From NCBI RefSeq assembly GCF_039511225.1, contig NZ_CP154261.1:3410001-3474000 (forward strand): a DNA stretch of 64,000 nt. The letters run 5' to 3'. The stretch comes from Sphingobacterium multivorum. Lineage in GTDB: Bacteria; Bacteroidota; Bacteroidia; Sphingobacteriales; Sphingobacteriaceae. The notes beneath the pieces were generated by a model, which saw only the letters and a list, made by a program, of their open reading frames with translations, made no database searches and was not told where the DNA came from. Position numbers and translations under genes: made by a program. Shown here piece by piece: positions 32,601 through 42,297 of the stretch (position 1 is the stretch's first letter; each line of letters starts with the position of its first letter).

Positions 32601-35600
32601 TTATTTTTTTGGGGGCCATGGCCCTTTCCAATTAGGTGGTCTTTTTCTTGGAGGTAAAGATTCTCCTTTTTCTCCCCCCCTATCGACTGCTCTTCTAGAT
32701 TGTCCTCTTTGATGCTTACTTAAGGTACTTGGTCTCGCTCCTTTGGTGTGTTCTGCAGAAAAGAGATTTTCAAATTTTCCAGTAAACACATTATTAAAGT
32801 TAGTACCTAGAAAAAAGTCAACACCTAAAGAGGCAGTCGATGACGCATCCCATTGATCGACAATATCCGATGAGTATACATAGGCTGCTGTTCCACCTAT
32901 AATCACTCCTCCTACTATTTCTCCAAATGGGAAGGGCCCATCAAGAGTGGAAGTACCAAGTGCAATAGTAAAGGCTGTAGACATTGCTTTATCCTTACCT
33001 ACATTTCCTTTTTTTAGGGAAGTATTTTCAGCTTCTTTCTTCTTGTCGTCTTTCTTCTCAGTTCCTTTATTTTCTTGATTTCTTTTCTTAGGTGGGTCTT
33101 CCCCCTTATCTTTCCCCTGATTTTGAAGAAGGAATTCGGCAATATCTTCAGGGTCATTGGTAGACCAGCCTCCATAGTCATTTTTCTCCCACATCCCATT
33201 CGGATCTAATTTACCGATTGGGCTATTAAGAACATAATTGTATGGTGAATAGGACTGATAGATTTCCGCTGCGGGATCGACCACGGACCACCTACCAACT
33301 TCCGCATCATAAAAACGAGCCCCATAATCATAAGTTTCACCAAGCTCGCCCTGGATCTCCTTACCATTGTAAAGATACTTATTATACCCACCGACCACAA
33401 CTTTACGCTTGCCAAACGGATAATAATTATCACGTTGCACAACATCTACCGCTATAGCACTCGTCCCACGCTTCACTGTCGTACGAATATTACCCAAGTT
33501 ATCCGTTAGGTTGTAGTGGTAAATAAAATTATTGCCGCTTTTTAGTGCATAACCAGTAGAGTTATGAATAATTTCGATAGTGCCATTATTGTATTCGATG
33601 CCATCCAAATAGTCTCTTGTGGTCGTTACAATACTCGTCGTCCCTATCTTCGATAACTTCTGAAGCTTTTTACCTGCGGCATCATATAGAAAGGTTACAT
33701 TTGCACCTGCTTTAATAGCCGTTTGAGGCAGGTTCAGATAATTATATGTATATGCCATACCTGTTCGGTCAGTCTTTGCATTACCATTATCGTCATAGGT
33801 ATAATTGCCTGATAGCCCTCCCGTCAGTCCTGTCAGCTTATTACCATTATAAGTATAGGCAGTTGTAGTCAGCGCGTCCCGTTTAAGTGTCTTGATATTG
33901 CCCATGTCATCATAATCTACCACTTCGCTCATACTTGTTGCTCCCGCCGGCGTACTTACACCGCTCAAAAGTCGACCAGTTCTATCGTAGGTATAATTGA
34001 ATGTACTTGTCGTTGCCCCAGGAGCAAAACGCCAGGACAATGCTGAAATGTTACCATTGTACTGCCGTCCAGTTCCATCTTCATACATAAACGACTGTGT
34101 AAAATTGTTCGAAGCAATCCTTTTCGTCCAACCGCGCTCGTGATAGGTATAGTTGGTCGTATCAACATAACCCGGTTCGGTCGCCACCTTACCCATATAA
34201 CGGGTTCGGAGTTGACCGATCTCATTATAACGATTCGACATAAGTACCACTTCGACCTGTGCGCCTATCTTCTCTTTTGTGGCAAACAGCCGCCCCACGT
34301 GGTCATAATCATTGGTTGTTACGATTTTTGCTGCGGTGCCGGATTGGGGCGTATGTACGCGTGTACTAGTCAAAAGTTCTCCTGCAAAACTGTAAGTGTT
34401 AGTTACGACATCTGTCCCGTCAAGATGGTTTGTACTTCGCAAATCCACTATTCGCGCATAGTCATCATAATGATTTACTTTCCATAGCCATTCTGTACTG
34501 CCTAGAATCCTTGTTTTACTTGCTGTAAGCAATGTTTTTAATTTCTTGCTATAAGCGGCATGATCCGTAAAAGGTAGACCTGAAATGTTGTCATAGCTAT
34601 CATAATAGTTGACCTCCAGCACGGTCATATTAGCTGTATTCTGGGGGATTGTATTATTTGTATAGCTTTCCAACGCATCACCCCGTTCTTCCCACAGCGG
34701 TCCATTAAAGTTTGTTAATGCTTGTCGAAGTGCTTCTTGATTATCGCCCACATGCCCTACCTCCACCCCTCTCATCACGATCCGACCAAAGGCATCGTAT
34801 TTTGTAAAACTCCACTCATTTCGCTTAAGCTGCTCGGCATCACGTTTAAAAACTACTTGATCGTTTTTATTGTAGACCATATACTCCCAGCCTTTACCCG
34901 GAATTTTTTTCTTTATAATCCGTTTACGACCATCATATTTATAGGCATAGATATATTTATCAAAGTTAGGATCACTAGCAGTTTCGGTAAAAGCGATTAC
35001 CGATACAGCCGGTGGTAGCACATATCTAAGGTTCCCCAAATTATCATAGATAAAGTAGGTTTCCAGAGGATATACGACCTTGGTCTGTGGATTGATATTC
35101 CATTGCCGCTTAAGTATAGCCCGGCCGTCGAAATCTTTATATTCATCTATTGTGCCTGCCCGGCCGTCTGCTTTCACCCAATTCTCATCTTTAGTAGTTG
35201 TACGATTAAGCTGTCCTACGCCATAAAATGTAGCGTTAGCACCATTACCAGATGCGTCGACAGTCCAAAGCTTAACGTCATTTACTCCATTGGTACCATT
35301 CTCGATCACCAAAGTCCTACCACTCGTCATCGCAGAAGTGACCAAGTTTCGATCTACAGGCAACTGCCAAGCAGCCCCCGGGAATCCTTGTTCCTCTATC
35401 CGATTAAGTGGACTGTTATCAAATAATGACACAGCAAAAGGATAATCCGTCTTGGCGATATCCATTTCCCATGTATTTGTTTTTGAATAATAGGTCAGTT
35501 GATCCGCTTTTGCATTTGCATTAAATGATCCATTTCCGGTCACATTTTTGACGTAGGGCAAATATTTGATGGCCTCACGCCCAAATTCGTCGTATTCGAT

Positions 35601-35999
35601 ATGTTGAACAATATCTTTATAGGTCGGGCTCGCCATCAGCTGGATTGATTGACTCGGCCTACCTAGCCCATCGAAATATTGGACCGTTTGGTTTTCGTCA
35701 GCAATACTACGTGTTGCATTCACGGTTTGAGGTGTCACACCTCCAACACGAAAAGATTTGGTCAATATGTAATTTTGACCAACAGTGGGAGTACTCACTA
35801 GGTTTGGAAATGCGGAAATGCCTATCGTAACATTCTTTCCAGACGGGATATAAAACCCGTCCTTAAGCGTAATACTATTTAGTGCACGGATACTTGTCTG
35901 ATTGGTATAGGCAATCAATGTAGTATCCTTGGGTAATACTTGCCCCTGGACAAGGCTCGCTACAACAAGGGAAAATAGTGTTAAAATTTTCTTTTTCAT
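32601..35999 (-). CDS. RHS repeat toxin, DUF6443 type, with variable C-terminal warhead
   Basis: 1132 residues with an N-terminal signal (LTLFSLVVASLVQGQ), then a DUF6443-type region (ENQTVQYFDGLGRPSQSIQL near 105). Many YD/RHS repeats follow, and the RHS core ends YDYGARFYDAEVGRWSVVDP and LNSPIGKLDPNG (to about 935). The unique C-terminal ~197 residues hold a Lys/Glu-rich linker, a hydrophobic Gly-rich segment (GEIVGGVIIGGTAAYVY) and the basic end SKHQRGQSRRAVDRGGEKGE...NWKGPWPPKK. The warhead family is not known to me; the basic end suggests a nucleic-acid target. It is 10 bp after its partner gene. Confidence 0.9.
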   Translation of the reverse strand: MKKKILTLFSLVVASLVQGQVLPKDTTLIAYTNQTSIRALNSITLKDGFYIPSGKNVTIGISAFPNLVSTPTVGQNYILTKSFRVGGVTPQTVNATRSIADENQTVQYFDGLGRPSQSIQLMASPTYKDIVQHIEYDEFGREAIKYLPYVKNVTGNGSFNANAKADQLTYYSKTNTWEMDIAKTDYPFAVSLFDNSPLNRIEEQGFPGAAWQLPVDRNLVTSAMTSGRTLVIENGTNGVNDVKLWTVDASGNGANATFYGVGQLNRTTTKDENWVKADGRAGTIDEYKDFDGRAILKRQWNINPQTKVVYPLETYFIYDNLGNLRYVLPPAVSVIAFTETASDPNFDKYIYAYKYDGRKRIIKKKIPGKGWEYMVYNKNDQVVFKRDAEQLKRNEWSFTKYDAFGRIVMRGVEVGHVGDNQEALRQALTNFNGPLWEERGDALESYTNNTIPQNTANMTVLEVNYYDSYDNISGLPFTDHAAYSKKLKTLLTASKTRILGSTEWLWKVNHYDDYARIVDLRSTNHLDGTDVVTNTYSFAGELLTSTRVHTPQSGTAAKIVTTNDYDHVGRLFATKEKIGAQVEVVLMSNRYNEIGQLRTRYMGKVATEPGYVDTTNYTYHERGWTKRIASNNFTQSFMYEDGTGRQYNGNISALSWRFAPGATTSTFNYTYDRTGRLLSGVSTPAGATSMSEVVDYDDMGNIKTLKRDALTTTAYTYNGNKLTGLTGGLSGNYTYDDNGNAKTDRTGMAYTYNYLNLPQTAIKAGANVTFLYDAAGKKLQKLSKIGTTSIVTTTRDYLDGIEYNNGTIEIIHNSTGYALKSGNNFIYHYNLTDNLGNIRTTVKRGTSAIAVDVVQRDNYYPFGKRKVVVGGYNKYLYNGKEIQGELGETYDYGARFYDAEVGRWSVVDPAAEIYQSYSPYNYVLNSPIGKLDPNGMWEKNDYGGWSTNDPEDIAEFLLQNQGKDKGEDPPKKRNQENKGTEKKDDKKKEAENTSLKKGNVGKDKAMSTAFTIALGTSTLDGPFPFGEIVGGVIIGGTAAYVYSSDIVDQWDASSTASLGVDFFLGTNFNNVFTGKFENLFSAEHTKGARPSTLSKHQRGQSRRAVDRGGEKGESLPPRKRPPNWKGPWPPKK

Positions 36000-36009
36000 A
36001 GTATACTGC

Positions 36010-39000
36010 TTAATTGGAACGATAATGATAGTCGATAGAAGTGGTCACATTATTCAGATGATCCAAAACAGCCTGTAGACGTCGAAAACCGTCATATAGA
36101 TAAGATTCTGTAATCCCTTTTGGATCGGTTTTGCTGGTCATTCCGGTTAATGGCTTGTAGGTATAACTGGTCACCATAGCTTTTGGAAGTCCAGCTCTTA
36201 ACTTGACCATAGCTGCATTTATACTGGCATCCGAGACAGTCGACAGATTCAACCCATCAATCACGGCTTGGGTCAGCAACGTAGAGACTTCCAAATAAGT
36301 CGCGTTTTTTATTTCCGCTATCAGATATTGACCGTTGTAACCCCAGAGGTACACTGTGTGTGGTTCGGACAGCTTTCTAATTTCCAGGGGATTATTATAG
36401 ATGTCCCGCTGTAAAATAGCGACTTCATCCTTATAGCGGATATCAGGAATATAACTCTGTTTCGTTCCCATAGGCGGTATAGTGCCCATAGTGCGACTGC
36501 TAAATTTAAAACTAGATTTCGGTATAAATGCCGCAGTTTCTAGACGAGTATATTTGCTAAGGTTACCAAATGCATCATAGTTGGTTATTGTTCCGCCAAC
36601 TATTTTTTCAATACCCGCTTCTACGCTTAACTCAACGGCCTCTATCGGATTCTTGATAATATTCTTACCTTTAAGAACATCGAATTGTGTATTGCTTAGA
36701 TAGTCATTTATATAATTTGTGATACTTACTACCTTCCCTTTTAGCGAATTATTGACAGTCTTTACTGCCGGATAAAAATCTGGATCTGAATAGGTATAAT
36801 TTGTAGTATTAACCACGGAATCCACTCCCGAATAAGTAACGACTGTTTCAGAGGATAACGCAAATTTATCTGAACCTACCGGCGTTAGCGCTTCAGTAAA
36901 ATATCTTAGGTGGTCATCCTCTCTTTCCATTCCATTCATCAAGAGATAGAGTTTATCAAATTTAACTCCATTGTCCAACTGTGAATTTAGAGGGGGATTT
37001 GTATAAGTAAATACTTTTTTTTGCACAAGAACACCGTCATCTCTGATATAGTCTTCACGTAGAAGCGAGGGATCTCGCCATGATAATGCAAAAGGTGTAG
37101 GATATGGCCTTACATTGTAGCTACCATAGCTAGAAGTTTCCCGATTATAGTACGATACTACTTTACCCGCGCCATTGTCTTTTGTTACTTTACCATATAA
37201 TAGATCATAAGGTGAAAATGGCACGAGATTATGAGAATGTACATTATAACGGTACCCACAATTATGACTGGGGATATGGGGGCCCTGAGTAGTATAACCA
37301 AATACATCGGTCGTAGAAATATATTTAGGTGAATTTATAAGCTTTGGATCTTCATAGCTAAAAGTTTCTGCATGCTGCAATTTCCCCTGATCCTCATATT
37401 TAATTTCTTTCACCCTATTCCCTCCGACCTGTAATGAAATGTTAGACTTCTTTGTGAATTCAATACGTAGACTGGCAAAGTTGCTATAGCCTTCTTCGTA
37501 ATCACATCCGGCATTTAAAAGATATTTGTATCTACCCTTTTTCAAACTGATTGTACTGCTACCGCTTGGACTATTAATTTCTGATCGACTAAAAATATTA
37601 TCCTCAGACGGTCCATTTAGATCATAGATATCAATCCCTCCACCATTAACATTATCATTGGGATCACGGCCTATGGACCACCAAATTTCATAGTTATTGT
37701 CTTCCAATATTTGAAATTCTCCAGAAGCATTACCCCAATTTGATGCTGCTCTACAGTCGACCTCGGTGTCAAGTACAGTTGTACGGGTCATATCGTATTT
37801 GGCACCATAGGCAATTTCATAAGGAATACTTCCCAAATCCGGAAAACTTATTGTGTTCGGCTCATAATTGAATAATACTTTACCCTTGGTGGGCGTCTGT
37901 ATTTCAATCAGCATTCCCATTCTGGAAGCTTCTGCATCAGCATTTTTATCAGAACGGATTGTATTGTTGGGCGGTACCGCATGAGCGGGCATAAACTTGG
38001 AATAATCAAACGTCGGAATACTATAATCATAAGCGATTTTCCTATTGTAAAAGCCCCAATGGTCCTCACTGACATTCATGTTGTTTTCGCCGGCCAACGG
38101 AAAGTCTTGAATTTTATCTGAACCAGCTTGATGGTATTTAAAAGCGTACCATGACTGAAACACATTGGTCTTTGTGTCTTTTTTTTCTATACTGGTAAGC
38201 GTCAGTCTTTTTGTATTAAAATAATTAAATCTATAGCTTTCAATAATTGAAGTTCCTTTTTGAATATCAATTCCTGATAGCGCCTTACCCTTTTTATTGT
38301 CTGTCCCAACCAAGTCATTTCTGGTTACTGTGTTAAATCGGATCTGAATATCGTCAAGTTTTATCGATGATATAACCCGCTGGTTGCTATAATTCAATAC
38401 TGACGAGTTGTATTGTCCCGTGCCATTACCACATACACCATCCCCAGTGTATTGATCCGGGCCATAATACACGGTCAGTAAGTTTGTTCTTAATCTGTAC
38501 GAATAATCATCAACATATTCAAATGTTACCTTTTTCCCATTTGGAGTAATAATCTCGTTCAGATACCATATCATAACACCACCTGTAATCGGATATCCCA
38601 TTTCACTCATACTTCCGCCCGAAGAGGAACTATATCTTTCATTGAAGGAATATTTTATGCCGCGATCGTCTGTAATTTGGATTGAATTCTGGGTAACATC
38701 GATCTTGAAAGATCTAAAATTTGTGGTCTTGACCTGGTTATCATTAAGATAGAAGCCAAAATTATCTGTGGGCAGACTAACCTGAAATAAATCGTATTCG
38801 GCATCGTATTTTCCTTCGAAGATATCTTTTTTATACGTATACTTTTCCAGAGTCGAATAAGCATTGCTCAAATAATCATTCAGTTTCTTTTTAATGCTTG
38901 CCTGAGCTAGGCCAACATTACTACTTAGATCATCATGCCCCCGAACTTCCTGAATAATAAAACCCCCGGGATTGGCACTCCACGAATGACCAACCCAGCT

Positions 39001-39270
39001 TGGAATACTCTGTGGCTTGAAACCGTTGTTGTTGTAATTCAAACTTATTGGGATATTCAGTCCCGCCTCTACTGCCAGGGAGTAAATATTAATATCATAA
39101 TTGACCGTACCAGTTGCTCTGTTAATCTCAACATTATTCACCTTCTCAAAATTGCTCACATTTGGAGGTGTTATATCGACAATAGATTTGATATCTATTT
39201 GCGCATAACTCGCGTTTTGCAAACTGATACACACGAGTAAAACCTGTAGCAAAAACTTTCTTATTTTCAT
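36010..39270 (-). CDS. RHS partner protein upstream of the DUF6443 RHS toxin (locus 1)
   Basis: The 1086-residue protein has a signal peptide (LLQVLLVCISLQNASYAQ) and a beta-rich body. The first part has SYNN-type strands (LNIPISLNYNNNGFKPQ), the middle a carbohydrate-binding-like stretch, and the C-terminal part RHS-like repeats with VYLWGYNGQYLIAEIKNATY, SYTYKPLTGMTSKTDPKG and the ending HLNNVTTSIDYHYRSN. The 1149-aa protein at 58-62 kb is its equivalent. Such proteins always sit directly 5' of DUF6443 RHS proteins in Bacteroidota. By analogy to TcB/TcC cocoons it may form one part of a toxin shell, which is inference. Confidence 0.88.
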   Translation of the reverse strand: MKIRKFLLQVLLVCISLQNASYAQIDIKSIVDITPPNVSNFEKVNNVEINRATGTVNYDINIYSLAVEAGLNIPISLNYNNNGFKPQSIPSWVGHSWSANPGGFIIQEVRGHDDLSSNVGLAQASIKKKLNDYLSNAYSTLEKYTYKKDIFEGKYDAEYDLFQVSLPTDNFGFYLNDNQVKTTNFRSFKIDVTQNSIQITDDRGIKYSFNERYSSSSGGSMSEMGYPITGGVMIWYLNEIITPNGKKVTFEYVDDYSYRLRTNLLTVYYGPDQYTGDGVCGNGTGQYNSSVLNYSNQRVISSIKLDDIQIRFNTVTRNDLVGTDNKKGKALSGIDIQKGTSIIESYRFNYFNTKRLTLTSIEKKDTKTNVFQSWYAFKYHQAGSDKIQDFPLAGENNMNVSEDHWGFYNRKIAYDYSIPTFDYSKFMPAHAVPPNNTIRSDKNADAEASRMGMLIEIQTPTKGKVLFNYEPNTISFPDLGSIPYEIAYGAKYDMTRTTVLDTEVDCRAASNWGNASGEFQILEDNNYEIWWSIGRDPNDNVNGGGIDIYDLNGPSEDNIFSRSEINSPSGSSTISLKKGRYKYLLNAGCDYEEGYSNFASLRIEFTKKSNISLQVGGNRVKEIKYEDQGKLQHAETFSYEDPKLINSPKYISTTDVFGYTTQGPHIPSHNCGYRYNVHSHNLVPFSPYDLLYGKVTKDNGAGKVVSYYNRETSSYGSYNVRPYPTPFALSWRDPSLLREDYIRDDGVLVQKKVFTYTNPPLNSQLDNGVKFDKLYLLMNGMEREDDHLRYFTEALTPVGSDKFALSSETVVTYSGVDSVVNTTNYTYSDPDFYPAVKTVNNSLKGKVVSITNYINDYLSNTQFDVLKGKNIIKNPIEAVELSVEAGIEKIVGGTITNYDAFGNLSKYTRLETAAFIPKSSFKFSSRTMGTIPPMGTKQSYIPDIRYKDEVAILQRDIYNNPLEIRKLSEPHTVYLWGYNGQYLIAEIKNATYLEVSTLLTQAVIDGLNLSTVSDASINAAMVKLRAGLPKAMVTSYTYKPLTGMTSKTDPKGITESYLYDGFRRLQAVLDHLNNVTTSIDYHYRSN

Positions 39271-39739
39271 GAATTATATTTTAAAGTGGGGTTCAATAAT
39301 TTCAAATGGTCTTCTGTAGAAAGTATCACACACAAGATCACAACAGATTAATCAAAACATAAATTTAATCGACAACTGCAACAGAAACATTGATAACGAT
39401 CCCTAAAGTTAAATTGAGCAATAGAGCTGAGCTTATTTTGGTATAGCGAAAAAAATGTAAATACAAATTTAATATCAGCTAATATCATTATCATCAAGAC
39501 GTTGTTTGATTAAAATACTTGCAACAAAAAAAAGTAAAACACATTAATCATTTATTAAGAAGAAATTATATTATAATTAATTTGTTCCTCATGCCCTTAT
39601 CAGGCTAAATAATTGATTTCTATTTTTGCCAGTTGGATTTGGTATACATCAGGGGAAATGCTATCCAAATTATAACTCAATTACTACGATAAATTGATTA
39701 ATAATAGAAAAAGTATAGATATGATTTCATAGCGTTGCT
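39271..39739. other. AT-rich non-coding region upstream of RHS locus 1
   Basis: No gene or RNA is recognisable. The region is strongly AT-rich and likely contains the promoter of the minus-strand RHS operon that starts at 39270. No terminator with a clear GC stem was found. Confidence 0.3.
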
Positions 39740-40042
39740 TCAACATAGGGCAATAGAATAAGCATTATTGAGATAAATATGCCAAAGGCTGTATTTATTG
39801 GCCCGTACTTCCACTACCTGGCGTTTTCCATGATGATAAAGCAACTCAGGCACATCCGTATCAAAGCGAAGTATAAGAGCGTCAAAGCACACCTCATTGA
39901 TGTCATCGGCAAGTACACCGTGTACAAATTGCCACACTCCCTGAGATTTCCTGAAAGCATAAAAAGCAAGACCATTTTTGTTGTAAAGATGATAATCTTT
40001 CATACCCATGCTTTTATCATACACGGTAATTTGAGCGTACAT
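39740..40042 (-). CDS. Hypothetical 100-aa protein
   Basis: The frame reads MYAQITVYDKSMGMKDYHLY and later VLADDINEVCFDALILRFDT. Mixed alpha/beta composition is reasonable, no family is recognised, and there are no signal or membrane segments. An overlapping plus-strand frame of equal size exists; the minus frame has the more natural amino-acid use. Kept with low confidence. Confidence 0.3.
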   Translation of the reverse strand: MYAQITVYDKSMGMKDYHLYNKNGLAFYAFRKSQGVWQFVHGVLADDINEVCFDALILRFDTDVPELLYHHGKRQVVEVRANKYSLWHIYLNNAYSIALC

Positions 40043-40071
40043 TACCCGATTTCGGCAAAAGATTCTAGAGA

Positions 40072-40716
40072 TTGTACTCTATAACATTGCTAACCATATT
40101 AGTAAAACTATGTACAATAAAGATATTTAGGGTTTCACATTTTTTATATGTAATCGCCTATTGTCCGCAAAGCCAAACAGATTGGAGACAATGGTTGGAT
40201 GAAAACCATCTGTCCAGACAGTCAGTTTGGCTTGTCTTTTATACAAAAAAGTCGAATATTCCTTCAATAAGTTGGAGTGAGGCCGTTGTCGAAGCGCTTT
40301 GCTTCGGCTGGATTGACAGCACAAGAAAGACGATTGACGATTCCTCTTACATGCAATTTTTTACCAAACGTAAACCGGAAAGCAACTGGTCAAAAATCAA
40401 CAAAGAAAAAGTTAAGCAACTCAGTGAAAGTGGGCGATTGACAGAGGCGGGTTTAGCATGCGTGGAAGTTGCAAAACAAAATGGATCATGGGCAATTTTA
40501 GATGAAGTTGAAGATCTGATCATTCCAAATGACTTAGAAATTGCTTTCGAAAAACATACTGGTTCGAGAGAATATTTTCTAAGTCTGAGCAAATCATCAA
40601 GAAAAATAATATTGGGCTGGATTATCCTCGTCAGAAAACCGGAAACTAGACAAAAGCGCATAGCTGAGGTTGTAGAAAGTGCAGCACTACATCTAAAACC
40701 AAGACATATGCGATAG
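40072..40716 (+). CDS. YdeI/OmpD-associated family protein
   Basis: From about residue 30 the protein matches the YdeI family: CPQSQTDWRQWLDENHLSRQ, VWLVFYTKKSN, WSEAVVEALCFGWIDSTRKT, FFTKRKPESNWSKINKEKVK, EAGLACVEVAKQNGSW, and a helical C-terminus ending KRIAEVVESAALHLKPRHMR. The family is cytosolic, of unclear function and linked to stress tolerance. The first ~29 residues read poorly as protein and contain no good start nearer the domain, so the true start may be a non-ATG codon near 40150 or may be damaged. Its length fits the family when counted from the domain. Confidence 0.8.
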   Translation: MYSITLLTILVKLCTIKIFRVSHFLYVIAYCPQSQTDWRQWLDENHLSRQSVWLVFYTKKSNIPSISWSEAVVEALCFGWIDSTRKTIDDSSYMQFFTKRKPESNWSKINKEKVKQLSESGRLTEAGLACVEVAKQNGSWAILDEVEDLIIPNDLEIAFEKHTGSREYFLSLSKSSRKIILGWIILVRKPETRQKRIAEVVESAALHLKPRHMR

Positions 40717-41083
40717 CGAAACACGTAATCTGTGGGATTTACACACATCGTTTCACTAATTTAACTGACAGTCAATCCAATAATTTTGACCTTAATTCCC
40801 TCTCTGCTCGGGCCATACATATCATCGACATTGTCCCGGGATTTGATGCAGATAAATTAGACGCAATCAAAATAATTAAGCCACATTTATTCTTGTCGTT
40901 TTGCATATAGTTATTGGCAAATTTAATAAAAAAACATATGCTAACTTTATACTATCATTTAACAATATCGGTAGGCATGAAAAAAATGAACATGGTAGCA
41001 CCTGGTCACTCATCTATACCGAAAAATTGATCTGTAGAAATACAGGTTGTATTTGAAGTAGAATAAATAAAATAGAAATTAGT
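40717..41083. other. Intergenic region without recognisable genes
   Basis: No coding frame with sensible composition, RNA gene or strong hairpin is visible between the YdeI-like and DapB-like genes. The last 60 bp before the DapB-like gene are AT-rich and probably hold its promoter. Confidence 0.3.
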
Positions 41084-41878
41084 ATGAAAAAAGTTTTTAT
41101 AGCCGGAGCCACAGGTTGGGTCGGTAAAGAATTGAGCAAAGCGATCGTGGCTAGTTCAGATTATACATTAGTCGGTGGGCTATCAAGATCTGAAGAAAAT
41201 TTATCGGACATTTTAGGTTTAGATCAAGCGGTAATTCCGCTATTTGATTCAATTGAAAAAGCAATTGAAAAGGTGGATTTTGATATTTTGGTTGATTTTA
41301 CATCCCCAAAAATTGCAAAGAAAAATATTATAGCTTCAATTAAGAATGGAAAAAATAGTATTGTTGGTACATCGGGGCTTTCAGATCTGGAATATGAAGA
41401 GATCGGCTCGCTTGCAGAGGAAAAAAATGTATCTGTGTTAGCTGCTGGTAATTTTTCAATAACGGCTGTTTTATTGCAAAGATTTTCGGAAACTGCAGCA
41501 AAATATATTGATCACTTCGAAATAATAGACTATGCTTCCCAAAAGAAGGTAGATGCCCCAAGTGGAACAGTTGCTGAACTTGCCTATCGCCTTTCTAAGA
41601 TTCAAAAACCAGTTTTGGATGTGCCTATAGAAAACACCATTGGTTATAAAGAAACGAGGGGAGCTACAATCAATGGCATTCAAGTCCACGCAGTTCGCCT
41701 TCCGGGTCATATACTCGGTGTCGAAACAATCTTTGGTATGGAAGACGAAAGACTGAATATTAAACACGAAGCAGGAAGCGGCGCAGCACCTTATCTTAAA
41801 GGCATTTTTATAGCTTTAAATAAAATAGACACATTTAAGGGACTCAAACGCGGCTTGGACACAGTAATGGATTTCTAA
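41084..41878 (+). CDS. Atypical dihydrodipicolinate reductase-like (DapB family) protein
   Basis: 264 residues with an N-terminal Rossmann motif VFIAGATGWVGKELSKAI and the NSIVGTSGLSDLE and AAGNFSITAVLL segments. The C-terminal dihydrodipicolinate reductase domain has QKKVDAPSGTVAELA, ATINGIQVHAVRLPGH and GSGAAPYLKGIF. In true DapB the catalytic His-His precedes QK.DAPSGTA; here FEIIDYASQKK stands in its place, so the general acid is missing. This fits the atypical NAD(P)-dependent relatives rather than lysine-pathway DapB. Monocistronic, substrate unknown. Confidence 0.8.
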   Translation: MKKVFIAGATGWVGKELSKAIVASSDYTLVGGLSRSEENLSDILGLDQAVIPLFDSIEKAIEKVDFDILVDFTSPKIAKKNIIASIKNGKNSIVGTSGLSDLEYEEIGSLAEEKNVSVLAAGNFSITAVLLQRFSETAAKYIDHFEIIDYASQKKVDAPSGTVAELAYRLSKIQKPVLDVPIENTIGYKETRGATINGIQVHAVRLPGHILGVETIFGMEDERLNIKHEAGSGAAPYLKGIFIALNKIDTFKGLKRGLDTVMDF

Positions 41879-41913
41879 ATCAGATTAAAATTATCAGCAG
41901 GAATGTGAGCATA

Positions 41914-41973
41914 CCTGATGCGGACCACTTAAGCTTCGGTTGAGCCGTTCGATATAACCGTTTTACATAAATG
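41914..41973 (-). mobile_element. IS3-type integrase fragment
   Basis: About 20 codons on the minus strand read FM, stop, NGYIERLNRSLSGPHQ. NGYIERLNRS is the hallmark C-terminal motif of IS3/rve integrase OrfB, including the catalytic Glu (E of IER). Too short and stop-containing to be active. It marks another lost insertion next to the DapB-like gene. Nothing else is visible in 41879-42106. Confidence 0.5.
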
Positions 41974-42106
41974 CTCTTATTCTCCATTGCCGATGCATAC
42001 ACCCCTCATCAACGATTAATAACCTTCATTTCAGCAGGCATTGAGATCCTTAGAATATTTAAATACACAATGCAAATAACTTTGCATTGTGTATTATGAA
42101 AAAATA

Positions 42107-42241
42107 CTACTTCTTCCCTTGTTGTCTTTTTGGAGGAGATAAAGAAGGCGTATTGCCTGGAGTTTCTTTGTTGTCTCTTTGGCGTCTGTCTGGTTTGCCT
42201 GTCGATTCGGCAATTCTTTTTGGTCCTGGTTTTAGTGCCAT
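42107..42241 (-). CDS. 44-aa basic peptide resembling an RHS warhead tip
   Basis: A short minus-strand frame from ATG 42241 to TAG 42107 begins MALKPGPKRIAESTGKPDRR, continues QRDNKETPG, and ends LSPPKRQQGKK. It is very rich in Arg, Lys, Pro and Gly. The composition and order (R-R-x-x-D, then Pro-Pro-Lys and a Lys-Lys end) resemble the last 40 residues of the RHS toxin at 32.6 kb. It may be an orphan toxin tip that picked up a start codon, or a small independent protein. It lies between an IS3 scrap and the SHOCT-domain gene. Confidence 0.45.
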   Translation of the reverse strand: MALKPGPKRIAESTGKPDRRQRDNKETPGNTPSLSPPKRQQGKK

Positions 42242-42297
42242 AATTTTGAAATTTATTTATAAAGTATGTTTATTCATAGCCGCATATTTCTAATAGC

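Noticed and set aside
39779..40084. 101-aa plus-strand frame
   Set aside because: It overlaps the minus-strand 100-aa frame and has less natural composition; neither is strongly supported.
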